Below the pieces are notes generated by a model. That model did no database searches. It saw nothing but the letters and a program-made list of their open reading frames with translations, and was not told the origin of the DNA. This document shows, one piece after another, positions 13,109 through 25,705 of a DNA stretch of 64,000 bases; position 1 is the first letter of the stretch; each line of letters starts with the position of its first letter. This DNA comes from Himantopus leucocephalus (Eukaryota; Chordata; Aves; Charadriiformes; Recurvirostridae), in contig RSEF01000018.1 of assembly GCA_003993805.1 (NCBI GenBank), positions 725,488 to 789,487 on the forward strand. Reading direction: 5' to 3'. The translations under genes and the position numbers were made by a program.

Positions 13109-13365
13109 ACAGAATCACAGAATTGTCAGGGTTGGAATGGACCTTCAGAGATCCTCTAGCCCAATCCCCCCGTGCCAGAGCAGGGTCTCCTAAAACAGGT
13201 TGGACAGGATCGCATCCAGGCGGGTTTTGAGTATCTCCAGAGGAGAATCCACAGCCTCTCTGGGCAGCTTGTGCCAGTGCTCTGGCACCCTCACAGAAAA
13301 GATGTTTTTCCTCATGTTGAGATAGAATTTCCTGTGTTCCAGCTTGTGCCCATTGCCCCTTAGTC
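13109..13365 (-). mobile_element. CR1 LINE, 5'-truncated 3' end
   Basis: On the minus strand this reads as the 3' part of an avian CR1 non-LTR retrotransposon. The 8-bp-repeat tail appears on the plus strand as acagaatcacagaat at 13,109. It is followed by the reverse complement of the conserved 3' UTR (gttggaatggaccttcagag), then of the region encoding the C-terminal end of ORF2 ('cacagaaaagatgtttttcc', and 'gcttgtgcccattgcccct' near 13,345). The 5' end is lost, as is usual for CR1. It is diverged and has no intact frame, so it is dead. Confidence 0.93.
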
Positions 13366-14400
13366 AGCACTGCCAAAGCCCTGTCCATTCGTCCCTGTGA
13401 TGCTGGGCACAAGGGCAGAGGAAGGCTGTACTCGCTCCTCGAGCCCTAGTGATCCTTCTGTAGGCATCTACCTGCCAACTCAGGTGTCCCCATCCACTGC
13501 CACTGGCTGCAGCGCCTGCCACCCTGACTAGAGCTGAGCTCTCAAGCTGTAACCAGGGCTCCCTGGGAGGGGATGCGCCTTGCCACTGAGGGTGAGGGAT
13601 TGCTGCATGGTTGTGGCATTGCTTGTTGAAAATGTCACAGGGCACACAATGTGCTGAGGCCTCTGAGCACCACCAAGCTGCTCCCTCACCTTGGCTGCAA
13701 AGCCAGCAGCAGCCTGCCTGCACTCACAGCAGGAGCTGGGCAGGAAGAGCATCGCCATTCCAACAAAACCTCTAAAAGCATCAGAAAATGTTCCCATCCC
13801 ACACCAGGAGCAAACCAAAACCTCGAACGATTTCCATGAAAAACCAAAGACACTCCCAAATGGATTTCCATGGCACAAACCCAGTTGGGGTGTGGGAAGG
13901 AGGGCCAAGGTCTTCTCCAGCGCTGGCTGAGGGGGGACTCGGCTGGAAGTCCCCCAGACCCCAGCTGAGCACTCGAATCACCAGGCTAGCGGGTTTGTAC
14001 GGCCTGTCCCACTGCAACTTCCCACAGTATAAATAAAGGAATAATCACTTGAACTTGAGCCCAAGTCAGTACCTTAACGAGCAGACTGCAATCCAACTTT
14101 CCCTTCGGCTTAATGAATATTAATTAACTGTACACAATTGAGCAGCTCCAACAAGACAGGGAAGGCATGCGCTTGTCCTGGAGTGTAACAAGCGCTGTAC
14201 TCTTCTGGGACACGAGGAACTAGGGTCAAGTCTCTACTTTGCGATCTTCCCCCCTCCCAGCTGTGTCCTGACCGGTAGGTGATTGGCGATTGCAGGGTGG
14301 TCTGCCTCTGTCTTAATGAGGCATTCCTTCCCAAACTCCGGTGACCTTTTCAGATAAGACTTTGACTCGAACTGGTGCATTCCTATGCAACATTTTCCTT

Positions 14401-14412
14401 TTGATTAATCAA
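14401..14412. promoter_or_regulatory. 12-bp perfect palindrome with TAAT core
   Basis: The sequence ttgattaatcaa is identical to its reverse complement and contains back-to-back TGATTA/TAATCA half-sites of homeodomain type. More TAAT-rich sequence lies 290 bases to the left (about 14,110-14,130, cttaatgaatattaattaac). It could bind a homeodomain dimer; in AT-rich DNA it may also be chance. Confidence 0.3.
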
Positions 14413-17299
14413 CTCTTTCATTTTTTCCCCCAACAAAACTCTATTGTGATGGAAAATTCCCAGCTGACGCAGAGGTGAAGTTGCTGCTCGAAAGCAGGCT
14501 CAATGCCACGGCTGTAGGCTGTTCTGCTGAATCCCTAGGGCGGGTGGCCACAACAGCCTCGCATTGCTTTATCTCCTGCATCAAGCAAGCTGATTCCCAG
14601 GAGAGTGGGCACATTAGGAGACCTTCCTCTTCCTCTGTGAAGCAGGCAGGTGGATCCACAAGGAGGATGCGGCCCAGAGCAGGGCAAGCAACTCTCCATC
14701 GGCGGAGCCAATGTGGTTGTCCCTGCACCCTGCCATAGCCTCCCACACAGCTGGGAGCAGAGCGATGCGCTCAGGCAGGACCCCATCTGAGGATGTGATG
14801 GGGGCTTTGGGGAGTGGGGAAGGGCTGCTTCTCTCACGCTGGGGAGAGCACAGCCTCCCAGGAGCATCCATGCCAAGAGTTCATGATGCTCTCCAGATGC
14901 TCCCTCTTCTGCTCACAAAGGCAGAGATTGACACAATAAACAAACTATTTGTAAAATTCCTCAGTGAGGGCAAAAAACCCCACATTAAATGGAAACATCG
15001 ATACCCCCTGAAAGAGTGCAGGAGGGGGGAGCATTCCCAGGACCTGATGTTATACCAATGGGTATAGAAATGGAAACATGCATAGGACAGGATTCTCTAG
15101 CAGGGCAATTCACCAGAGAATAGGAAGTTGCCAGTCCACAGTCCCCAGACAATGTATTGACTCGTTCAGCAAAGGGGAAAGCAACATGTCTGCAGGCAGC
15201 TCATCTTGCTGGGGGGCAAATGTGCAGGAGGGAGGACAGACACGTTCCTCACCCATCGCCGTACACTGCTCCTGCCACCGTCAGGGCTGGGCTTTTCCTC
15301 CTGTACTCTGCCCCCAGTCCCAGGCAGCACCGGTGCCGTGGGCATGTTCACCACCTCATGAGAAGGCTCTGACCACCCAGTTTGGTGTTAGGTGCTTTTA
15401 TTTAAAGTCCTGTGTCCTGGAGATTCATGAGTATAGGAGAAGTTTCTCTAAAACTAATTTGCTTGCTTTCTGAATTTCAAAGAATGGCTCAAAATCACAC
15501 CTTTAAAAGGCTTGGGCGCAACAAATGAAAGCAGAACCCCACAACAGATTCTTTTAATCCTCTTTTAAAAACCAATGCCTGTTTCAGATTTAAATCAGTA
15601 TTTCCAAGATTACATAGAAGAAATTCTGCAAAAGGGACCATTGCTCCTTTGTGACATCAGTCCCATGCTTCCCACTGACCTTTCAGTCACCACATCGTGC
15701 CACCAGATTGGGTCTGGTTCCAGGAAACCCTTGCTTCTGGCAGCATTATCCTACCCATAAAGTCCCTGAAATAGGACTAATCGAGGAGGATAGTCCAGCT
15801 TGTCGTGGTCTGACTTCAAGGGAGAATCTGGCCCAGTCTCCTTGGACCCACAGTACCAGGCTGTTGGGTGCTTGGTACCATGTCACGGCAGTGTGACTGC
15901 TGGCTCACTGCAGTCTGCCAGTGGGGATTGTCCAAGGTCAGCACAACTGGTGTGACCTGCTCTGTCTGTGGTGGCCCGGCCCCAGCCCTGTGCTCCTTTT
16001 CCTCTGAAACACAGCATCTTCACAGACCTAGGATTCACGGGATATGGCAGATGTCCACCCAAGTCCAGTCCTTGCTATGATGAGCTCTGTGGCATCAGTT
16101 TTCTGTTTGTTCCTCATTCTCATCTTTGGAAGCTTTTCTGGTATCTCCCTGCTTTGATGACTAGAAAACACCTTCTCCTCTCTAATGTTCACAATGATTA
16201 GATTTTCTTGTGACAGCAATGTCCTACAGTTTCAATAGCCCTCTCTCCACCAAGAGTCTGTCCCCTGCTGTTTATATCCTCAAGTCACAACCCCTCACAG
16301 CCTTTGCTCTGGATTGACTGAACAAGCCGAGCCCTTGAGTCCCACCTGGGGTGACAGATGCTCCGGCCCTCAGCTCCTGGGAAGTGACATTCCTCTTGTT
16401 CTTCAACTGCCCTTTTAGCACAGAATTCTCCAGTATGCTCCCTCTTTTTATGGCAAAATCATTATTTAAAGTAATTTAAAAGTACAAGATCTCAATGCTT
16501 CTTTGAAAAATCCTACCAATTACTTCTCTCCAAACTGATACTCTTTCAACATCATGACCATCCTGCCTCTTCTAGCCAGACCCACTAACCACTGCCCTGT
16601 CTAGGCTCCCTTTATCAGCTGGTAGGGCCAGGAGAAGCGACAGATTCCAGCACTTCTGCCACAGATTAAGACACAGCTGCAAACCTGCCCCACACCAGTC
16701 AGTGATGTTAGAGTTCAGTGTTGCTCTAGAGCATCTCCTACAACTGCAGTGACTAACCAGCCAGAAAGCCACCAACGTTTGCTCCCAGGCAAATCAAGCA
16801 CAATGATGCACACACCACCAGGAGACCCATCTCCAGCCACCTAGTGTTGGGAGCAGGTGGAGGAGCCCCTCGGAGAGATCTTTTCTTTGTGCTGAGATGG
16901 ATAGCAGTGTCTTGTCAGCACTACAGAACTGAACTGTTGCTAACAATAGTCTTCAGCTACAGACTGTTCGGAGTCAGGTCTGCAAACAGCCTCATTGCAA
17001 GTGTGGCCTATACAGGAACAGCTCCAAGAATGATTCAGAGTCAGAGTTTGCATGATCCTGCCCCCACTCCCATAGAGAACCAGTTTTCACACGACTTAGG
17101 TGGGCCATTACTGTAACTCATGTCCAGCAGCTGCTCCACTTCTTCTATCAGATAAAGTACCAAGGACTCATGTCCAGAACTTGCTAACAAGCAAAATGTG
17201 GAGCATCTGCGAGCGGGAAAAAGGAGAAAGGCTTTGGGTTTGCTGCAAATTCCAGCCGGCTTTGCGGAGGCAGGAAAGTCTTTCCTGAAGTTATTTCTG

Positions 17300-18110
17300 T
17301 CTTTCCGTTCATTGCAAGGGGGGAAATGGCATTGTAATTTCTAACCAAGATTTCACTATACTATTGCTTCTTCCTGATTTACCATCCTCAAATCCCAATG
17401 GAAGTGCCTTAGCTGGTCTGGGCCAACTTTTACTTTGGCAGTTCAGGAGGAAAAATCACAAATGTCTGTGAAAGTCACCAAAATATTCCCTAAGTTTTCA
17501 TCACTTGAATGAATAAAAGAATAAAAAGCAGAACAGAGAAGGGGGAGGGCTGGAAGGGGTGCAGAGAGCAAACAAACATCGTTTAGAAAAGCATGCTGTT
17601 ATTCCTGGAAGTTGGTTTGTGGAAACACAATTTACAACGCCTATGAAAAGTTTGGCTATTCATACCATTCCCATTTGGAGCTGGTAACCACAATGGCAAG
17701 CTCTCCTTTTGCGTACAATTACATAGCGTGATCTTCAAACCCAAACAGCTTCACCCATCCCAAAATGCTGGATTTCCATCTACGATGCTTGGGTAAATGA
17801 GCTGCATTTTACACAATGGGTAAAACTTGGCACCATAAATGAGGCCATTATAGAAAATTGCGTTTAACTTTTGTTTCCCTTTCCCCCTTTTTGCAAAAGC
17901 AAAATATTTTGTAGTTTGTTTCCAATTTGTTTTCTACAAAACATAAAGGAATTCCTGCTGATGAAACAGGGAGATTTGGAGGGGGGGGAAATCAAAGAAC
18001 AACGACTGAGAAATAGGATTTTTTAAAAAAAGATCTCAAAGAAGGTAGTTTTTAAATTGTATTCCTCACCAAAAAAGTAATATGGGGCAGAGATGGGAAA
18101 ATCCTACTGA
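17300..18110. other. AT-rich block with homopolymer runs
   Basis: About 800 bases of AT-rich, low-CpG DNA with runs of A, T and G (for example a nine-base G run near 17,982) and no open frame of note. No repeat family was recognised. It is either a decayed repeat or a non-coding element; the sequence alone does not decide. Confidence 0.3.
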
Positions 18111-19626
18111 TTTTTGTGATGAAACAGCCCGGCGATGCTCAGCACAGGGCTACCTTTTCTGTGCCCCAAGGCAGGCAGAAGATCTTGGGTGATGTCCAAA
18201 CCTCTGTGCATCCTCCAGCTCGCTGGAAGCATCAGCACTGACACCGGGACTCCTTCTGGCTCGATCCCACTTCCAGCCAAGTGACAGATGGTGCTGTCAA
18301 GGTCCAGTCCCTCCTCAAAACGTTTCTCTGGCATGGGATCATGCAACCAGCATGGAGAAACAGATGGGTAGTCGACTGTAACTCTCCAAACTTCGAGGCT
18401 ATCTCCTTCTTCCTATGGCCGCATCCCGGTGTCACTCCCTCGGGGGCTGAGAGCTCAGAGGGAGATAACAGAGCTTCTCCAACTGTCCCTAACTGGCTGC
18501 TCTGTCCACCTTTTCACCTGTAACTGCTATCTCTGGAACATCACATTTGATCAGCCCAGCACTTCAATGGATGCTCCAGTCTCTCAGGAACCAAATCACC
18601 TTGATTTGGATGCAAATCGGATACCAGGAAAGCCCCATTTCTTCTAGCATAATCAAGTGGGAAATTCCTTTGGCCACCTTCTCTGGGCAAGCAGGGAAGT
18701 GGGGTATTACCCCTGGGGCAGCAGAGCACAGAATTTGACTTTACCTCCTAACGTAGCCTGACAGTCTATGAAACAAATGAAAAAGGTTTTGAGCTCAAAT
18801 GTGTCTGTTTATTCCATCTGCTGTGTCCCTTTCCTATTCACTGTAGGAGGAAAAATCTCCCTGAATAACCTTTGCTGGAAGAACGACACAGAGATAAAGG
18901 TCAGCTCCTGCCTTCCCCTGTGGGTGAGGGATGGTCTGGTGGGGAGGGGGTTGCTCTGGGGCTTTGCTCGCTCCTTGGGGCTCATCAGGAGAGCACACAG
19001 CGAGGATTTAGGTACCCTGGGAGATCTCACCCTTTGGTGACTGAGCAGACTGAACGAGTAATGGGATTCTCCCAGATTCAACAGGTCTCCAACCCTCGCA
19101 GCTCTCAGCTACACTCATGTCCACGTTAGCCTGTGCCTGGGCGCAGGAAGAGCTGTGCTCAGCTCTCCATTGCTTCTTTGCTCTCCCAGGTGCTCAGTCT
19201 GAGCCGGCACCAGCGCAGCCTCTCGCAAAGATGGGGAGCAGTGACCCCCGGTTCCACTGTACAGGCACGGCACCGTGGGCAGAGGGCAGCCGTGGCAGGA
19301 GATGTCGCTTGCCGCAGCGCTTACTAAATGAAGAGCCCTTTAAAATAAATGCCAGAACATGCATGTTCCCGAATGTGGGCTCATACTATTTAGGGACTCT
19401 GCAAACCAAATAAAATGCCTATTACAAAATAACTATTTAGAGAAAATACTGCAGAAAGATCTAGAGAGAACTATGTGTTTTAACATGGTCTGTTTACAGT
19501 GCATCATTGCTGGTCTGTCTAGAACTGTGCTGTAACACAGCAAAAATGCATCTGCATTCCTTCGGTGCGAAAATACTCATGTACAGACATCACAACAGTA
19601 TCACAGCTATTTTCCTTTCTCCTTGG

Positions 19627-19668
19627 CTTTTTGTTTTGTTGTTGTTGTTTTGGTTTTGTTTGCTTTTT
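19627..19668. repeat. GTT/GTTTT-rich simple repeat
   Basis: A T-rich tract punctuated by single G's (ttttgttttgttgttgttg), with the period drifting between 3 and 5 bases. It is a low-complexity sequence. Confidence 0.8.
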
Positions 19669-21889
19669 GGTACTTTCCCAGCTTCTAGAAGATTGACCTA
19701 ATATATACTTGGCCCAGGCTAGTACTGTTAGTCAAATCACTAGTAATTAGCTCTGCTGCTAAAGTGCCGGGGAGGCTGGTAGCTAGGGGAGAGATCGTCG
19801 ATGCCTTCATAGCACTGTAGCCTGGGGATGCTGGCACGGAGGCTTTATGGCGCTGCAAGTAAATAGTGAGCAGCAACCCATGTTATTCCTCCTCCAGCAC
19901 AGCTCATCTCTCTCTGGGGAGGGAGTCTGGAGCTGGGACACACTGTGGCTCTCCCACTGTGTCCCAGACTCAGTGCCGGAGGCCCTCTGACCACTGGCAC
20001 CTGAATGAGAGAGGGAAGGAAGATAAACTCTGCCATCAGGGATCTGCTCTGAATAGATGGATGAGGAGAAACACCAGCAGATCTAAGTTCAGGTATGCCA
20101 AGGAATCAGCCAAACTTTGAAAAAACATCAGAGTTTTGTGTTCTGGTCATTTGCCAGGCTAGACAAAGTAGATGGTGACAGTGGCAGGGAAAGGGTGCTA
20201 AAACGACTTGTCTAAGACAGTTTCCCAAACACAGACATCTCCACCTCCATCTCCATCTCCACGAAAGACACGCAGGTGGGCAGGCAGGTTGTCTCTGTCT
20301 CTTGATTTTAGCCAGCCTGGGGGCTGCAATGGCAGAGCCTGGAGAATTGAAAGCTTCTCACCCTGTTTTCTGGCCATGAAGCTGTTCGGACACGGGGGAC
20401 TAAGAAGCAAAGACAGCAGAACACTGTGTTTCCTCAAGCTGCTCCCGCGCTCCCCAGCAGCCCTCAGGGAGACTCTGATCTCCTTCTGACATCCCTCGCT
20501 GCCAAACTCTGTATGCCAAAGGCCCCGGCTTCTTCCAGCAACATCAGAGGCACAAGGCAAAACCCATTTGTCCGATCACCTTTCTCCCAAGCTGCCCGTG
20601 CCCGGCTCTCAGTAACCTGCCCTTGGTTCCTGGGTGGGAGTCCAGTGCCCTCCGGGGCAGCGGGCTGTGCACGTGAACAGAAGCTTGCAGGGAGTTCAGC
20701 TACATCATCCCGTGCTTTCCCACTTCTCAATGCTCCTGGCTCTATACCCCTGTAACATCCATGCTATTTTTTTTTTCCTTCCCTTTTGCTGGTTTATTGC
20801 TCCCCAGCCCACTCTGGGTGAGCAGAGCACTTCTGGGACACATTATTTACTAGAAGGTATTTGGTACATTGCTTTAATAATGAGAACAACTTTTTTTTTC
20901 AAAGCCTTACAAATATGTTTAAAATCTAAATACAATGAGGCAATGCAACATCATTTAATAGTTCCAATAATATGCCAAGCCTGAGAATGACAAAAGCTGC
21001 CAGCAGGGTGCTACAAAGCAGGGTTCAGAACCCCACCGCTTCCCAGCTAAGCAGAAACAGATTTCCAGCAGTAAGACATTTGTTAACCATTTTCAAGGCA
21101 GCAGGATGGGGCGCGGAATGAGCCCGGCCGCCTGTGTGTCACTGCGTTGCAAAATCCTTGGCACAGGCACGCATCAGCGTCCTTGGAATTAAGGCCCTTG
21201 TGAAGACTTAAAGGCTTAGTGGGCTAATATACTTAAGATGGATATTTCCAAATATTATTCTAAGTCATTCAGAGACACCGTGTCCTGGTGCTGATAAGTG
21301 TGAATGAACAAAGCTCTAGGAGTAGAGCCGGCGTGTTCCAGCAGCATTTCCTACAGGGCTGCGCACACGAACAGAAGGTAAGCTGGGGCAGCGGGACTCA
21401 GCCCCCAGGGCTGTAGCAGCAGGATGGGGCTGTCCACCAAGCAGAGATGTCAAGTGTCAGATCAGGCTCTAGAGAGCTGGTGAGGATGCTCACGCAGCGT
21501 GCATGCGCATCTCACCTGAGGACGAGTCTGGTAGTGCCAGCCCGGACTCAGTGCGAGGAGGTGCTGCAGCCCCAGCAGGTTCGTGACCATGGGGCTGCGG
21601 GTTGGGCATTCCTCATCACTCAGGCTCGTTAGCGTCTGCTTCTGGGAGGGCGCTGGCTGGGGGCACGGGTAGAGCAAACCCGCATCCCTCTGCACCCCCC
21701 GATGCCACTATGCCCTCTGCAGCCCCTGCAGCCCTGCCTTGGGTCAGCCTCTGGCTCCCTGCTCTGCAGCGCTGCTGCCCGATCCCGATCCCGCTCCCGC
21801 CGAAGGCAATGCCAGAGCTGGCAACCCAGCCCGGGGGCATGGTCCCACCGCACACTGCAGAAACTGAGATCCTGCTCATGAGCGAGGCG

Positions 21890-22200
21890 CCACTCTTTAT
21901 TTCCCCAGAGGAACAGGATGAGAAAATAAAAGAGCGACTATTGACAGCAGCGTTAGTGAGCCAGCGGAGAGGATGGAGCCCTAATGCAGTCTTCAGCAAT
22001 CAAAACCAGCCACAGTTTGGTATTGGTCTCACATAGACCAAAAGTCCTAATAAACTGTTAATGGGAAAAGCGATCATATTTATTACAGGAAAACAAGTTT
22101 ATGATTACTACAGAGATGACATCATAACCCCCTGTGCCAGTTTAAACAATATTTGGAGAATTCATTTGTTTTGTACTATTTAAAATTATAGTGTGGGAGC
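21890..22200. other. AT-rich candidate conserved non-coding element
   Basis: The composition shifts abruptly from GC-rich to AT-rich with few CpG. There is no named repeat, and the frames reading into it (ending near 22,036) show no recognisable protein. The texture is that of a conserved enhancer, but there is no direct evidence of conservation in a single sequence. Confidence 0.25.
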
Positions 22201-22209
22201 CTATTTTAA

Positions 22210-22250
22210 GTGTGTGTGTGAGCATGTATGTGTGTGTGTGTGTTGATGTG
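22210..22250. repeat. Interrupted (TG)n microsatellite
   Basis: Two TG tracts (tgtgtgtgtg and tgtgtgtgtgtgtgtt) are separated by agcatgta. It is a common dinucleotide microsatellite. Confidence 0.9.
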
Positions 22251-23654
22251 TCCATGCTAATGTTTATTTAAATCTTTTATTTATAAAATTGATGTTCCTA
22301 CGCCTAAAATGGAAATTTTCTGCTCTAAAACATCTCTTAATTACAGAAAATTATTGTATATATTTATGTTTTTCCTCACATTCACATCTGTATGCTTATC
22401 ACCAGGCACGTGCGTGTACACATCTGCACGGTGACACACGTGCCTGGACCTCTCCGCTCGGCAGCCGGTGCTGCCACCCGTGCTAAATCCCCCATAAAAT
22501 GGCAAATACAAGGAAGTGAGCCAAAAAGCCGCAGCACAGCCCCCACCCCAGACACCCACTCTGGTGCTCCCGCATCTGCCAAGCAGCCCAATGGTCAGGG
22601 GACAACCACTACTGGGGTCCTGCATCCCTGCAGCTGCCCCGCTTAGCCCAACCCCACAGACACCATTAGCATCGCACTGATGGTACCACAAGCCACCATC
22701 TGCCAGCTGGGCGAGGATATCTGCTGGTACCAGGACTTTAGGCTCCCACCTCCCCTATGGGACAGAGATGTCCCCCTGCTTCTGCCACCACTCCCAGCAC
22801 CACTAAGCATCACAGCTGAGCATCCCTGCCCTTTCAAAATAAGCTGCCTTCCTTTCCCTTGCACGCATTTGCAGAGAGGATTGCTCCTTTGGTGGTCTCT
22901 CGTACCCCTTCGCACATGGGCAGCCTGGGGTTTTTGCCTGCTCCAGCCCCCTCCACGCCTCTCCCCAGCCCCACATGCCCAGCCCTNGTGCCCAGCCCTG
23001 CTCCGGTGGGGCTGAGACCACTGGCCAGGATGGAGCAGCCCCTTAGGGCCGTTCACAGGGAAGCACTGGGCTCCCTGCAGACCCATTGCCGGGGCCAGGA
23101 TCCCACCCTGACCCCATCCCTTTGCAGAGAGGGAGCTGGTGCCATTAACAGGGGGTGCATCCCGCTGCCCCCCACGGGCAGCACTGCGGGATGGCCTGAC
23201 AGCCAACACCCTCCCATGCCCCTGGACAGTGCTGCAGCCTGCTTTTTGGCAAAATTCCCCCTGCTTGGCTCTAAGATGAAGGGCCAGACAGCCAGAGATG
23301 GGCCTCCTGCCTTTCACCAGGATGTACCTGTCCTCCCAGGCAGGTCGGAGCTGGTCTAGACATCGGGGCCATAAATCTGCTGGCTGCCGCTCTGTGCAGC
23401 ACTCCCATCATCGCTGGGACTGGGGGAGGCAACCCTGGCACAGTCTGACGGAAAGCTCAGTGTCAAAAAAGCCTTATGAACAGACTGTCGGAAAGAGCTG
23501 GAAGGATCCTACAGGAATACGCCCTACAGCTTCCCCTTCTGGCACCTTCAGCAGCAGCATGGGGCACCTTGGAACCTCAGGAGAAGGGCCCACATGCATC
23601 CCAGATGACGTGAGCACCCAGCATGCTTTTCTCAAAGTTTTCAGAGCACTTCTC

Positions 23655-23735
23655 TTCCTTTGTAAGTGGGGAAACTGAGGCACAGCCAAGGGTGATTTCT
23701 TCCTCTGGATGATGCAAGACTTTGAGTCACAGCCT
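23655..23735. repeat. Possible MIR-type SINE relic
   Basis: The phrase ggggaaactgaggcacag at about 23,667 closely matches a well-known segment of ancient MIR-family SINEs. The following bases (caagggtga, later gagtcacag) could be the decayed 'cccaaggtcacacag' part. Only about 80 bases are alignable by eye, so chance similarity cannot be excluded. Confidence 0.35.
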
Positions 23736-25346
23736 GTTCCTCCCCCCGCCCTTGTCCCATGGACCAAAGAGGGGCCAGGGCAGACCCCAGTGCCCCACCA
23801 CTGGGAGCTGCCATAGGGCACACTGGAGCAGGGCTCACCTGAGTGCTCAGGACCTGCAGCCACAGCTGTGGGGTTCAGGACAGCACCGTCCCCTCCTGGT
23901 CCCCTCTCCCCACCCACCTGGCAGCACTCAGCCTTGCCAGTCTTGGCCAGCAAGCAAGAATAAAGGGATGCATGCAGGACCGAAAAAAAGAAGGGCTCAG
24001 ATGGAGCGAGGATGAGTCTCTGTGGAAAGCCCAGGACAGCTTGGTCTGGTGAACCCTGTCCCTGGTGTGCGTGAGGGCTGTGAGAGCTGGGCTGAAGTCC
24101 CAACAGTCCAATTCAGCTCGAAACCACCACCATGCCCAGCCCTTGTGGGTTTGGCATCAACCTTGAGGACCCAGACCAAACTAGCTTGGTGGGTAAAGGT
24201 CACACACATTGCAGCTGAGCATCTTCCTGGCAGAGGCATGGTTGAAGCATTAACTAACATTGAGCAAACTTTGTTTAAAGGAGACAGCTGTGCAACTGGA
24301 ATGAGCTACAAATGAGTGAGATTCCCAATGACGTGTCTTCATCTCTGCTGGAGTCTCCCACCGCCCACAGCGCAGTGCTTGGAGGGCTCTGTCCCCAAGG
24401 AGCAGGCGTGCAGCAGGAATCTGGTTGGAGGTTTGGCAGAAGGTTTTGGCTTGCAATCTCTTCTCTGTTCAGAGCAGACTGCTCAGGGTACAGGTTTGGA
24501 TGATACGCAATTGCCAACCTCTGCCCCTAGGCTCCCCTGGGATGCTGCACCTGTGCAAAAACCATCCCAGAGGGAAGTGTTCTTCCAGCAAGTCAGGGTA
24601 GAAGACGGCATGTGCCTCAAACATAAACTACAGCCCATTGGGGACAATTAGACAGCCTGGTGCAGAGAGACCTGCAATTCCAGCTGAAGCTTTAAACACT
24701 AGTAGAAGGCGACTTCCTTTGAAACAGTTCAGAAAACAAGGCAAGACTTTTCCTTTGGGTGCATCCTTTGGCCTTTCAGGTTTCAAAAGTTCCAAGTCTT
24801 TCCTAGGGCATGGAGAACATGCCTGAACCCTGTTCCCACTTCGACCAGCCAGGAAGAGGTGAAGCACCATCTGCAGCAGTCAGAAGGTGACTTGGGCCTG
24901 GGCAGCTGGATCAGGAGGGAGAGCTGAGCTGGGGACACTGGGCCTGAACGTGCTTCATCCCTGAACTCTCCCTGAATGAGTTTCACCACTGAAAGATGTG
25001 ACCAATATGTCTGGAGAAACAGAGCAATCCAAGATGTTGCCTCGAGGAGGCCTGGACATAGCTGTCCTGCAAGGGTTCCAAGGCCAGGAAAGGGATCTTG
25101 TGACCACAAAATTTATAAAAAATCACTTGCTAATTTTTCTGATCCAGGGTAGCAAGGCCAGAGCAGGAAGAGGACAGAAAGGGACGGACAACTGTGTTGT
25201 ATAAGGACGTTCTGTAACTGAAAGGACCGAGGAGCCTGGGGAATGACACCAGGGCGAAAGACCTAACAGATGTAAAAGATGCAAAACCCCTCACTGGTGG
25301 AGAGAAGCCACATTAAAGCAAACACTGCTTATGGTGAGAGTGACTG

Positions 25347-25370
25347 AGTGGCTGAGGACACTCAGCCACT
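25347..25370. other. Perfect 10-bp inverted repeat with 4-nt loop
   Basis: The sequence agtggctgag (25,347-25,356) and its exact reverse complement ctcagccact (25,361-25,370) flank a gaca loop. The structure ends exactly where recognisable CR1 sequence begins at 25,371. It could form a hairpin in RNA or a cruciform; it has no terminator-like T run. Confidence 0.7.
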
Positions 25371-25428
25371 GGTTGGACTAGATGATCTGAAAGGTCCCTT
25401 CCAACCTTAACAATTCTATGATTCTATG
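25371..25428 (+). mobile_element. CR1 LINE, 3'-terminal fragment
   Basis: Only the last ~58 bases of an avian CR1 are present: ggttggactagatgatct, then aggtcccttccaacc, then the tail attctatgattctatg ending at 25,428. It is strongly 5'-truncated, as most CR1 copies are, and non-coding. It inserted in plus orientation. Confidence 0.93.
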
Positions 25429-25705
25429 ACAGGATATGGCAGAAAAGTGCACATATATGTCTCCAAGCAAAGGAAAGAGATTATTCTGCGCTGTGAGAGC
25501 ATTGAATAGTGAAGGAAATGGGAAAGACCTGGGGTCCCGGGCTGACAGGAACCCCAGGAGAGGAGCTGCTGCTTCTACAGCCCTCATGTTACAGGTGAGA
25601 GAGGGCACAGGGTCAGTGTCCCATGGTCCTTCACAGCCAGCCAGGATCACGAGGTTCCTGTGGCATTGTTAAGCTTCCAGGAAAGGAGACAAGGGTTAAT
25701 GAACA

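Larger units (their letters stand above)
13366..25346. other. Non-coding stretch, no gene recognised
   Basis: No gene could be supported. Contents noted: a homeodomain-type palindrome at 14,401-14,412; a GTT-rich simple repeat at 19,627-19,668; a T-run near 20,766; AT-rich low-CpG blocks at about 17,300-18,110 and 21,890-22,400; a TG microsatellite at 22,210-22,250; an isolated N at 22,987; and a possible MIR relic near 23,660. The open frames are short or overlap on both strands. Confidence 0.55.
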
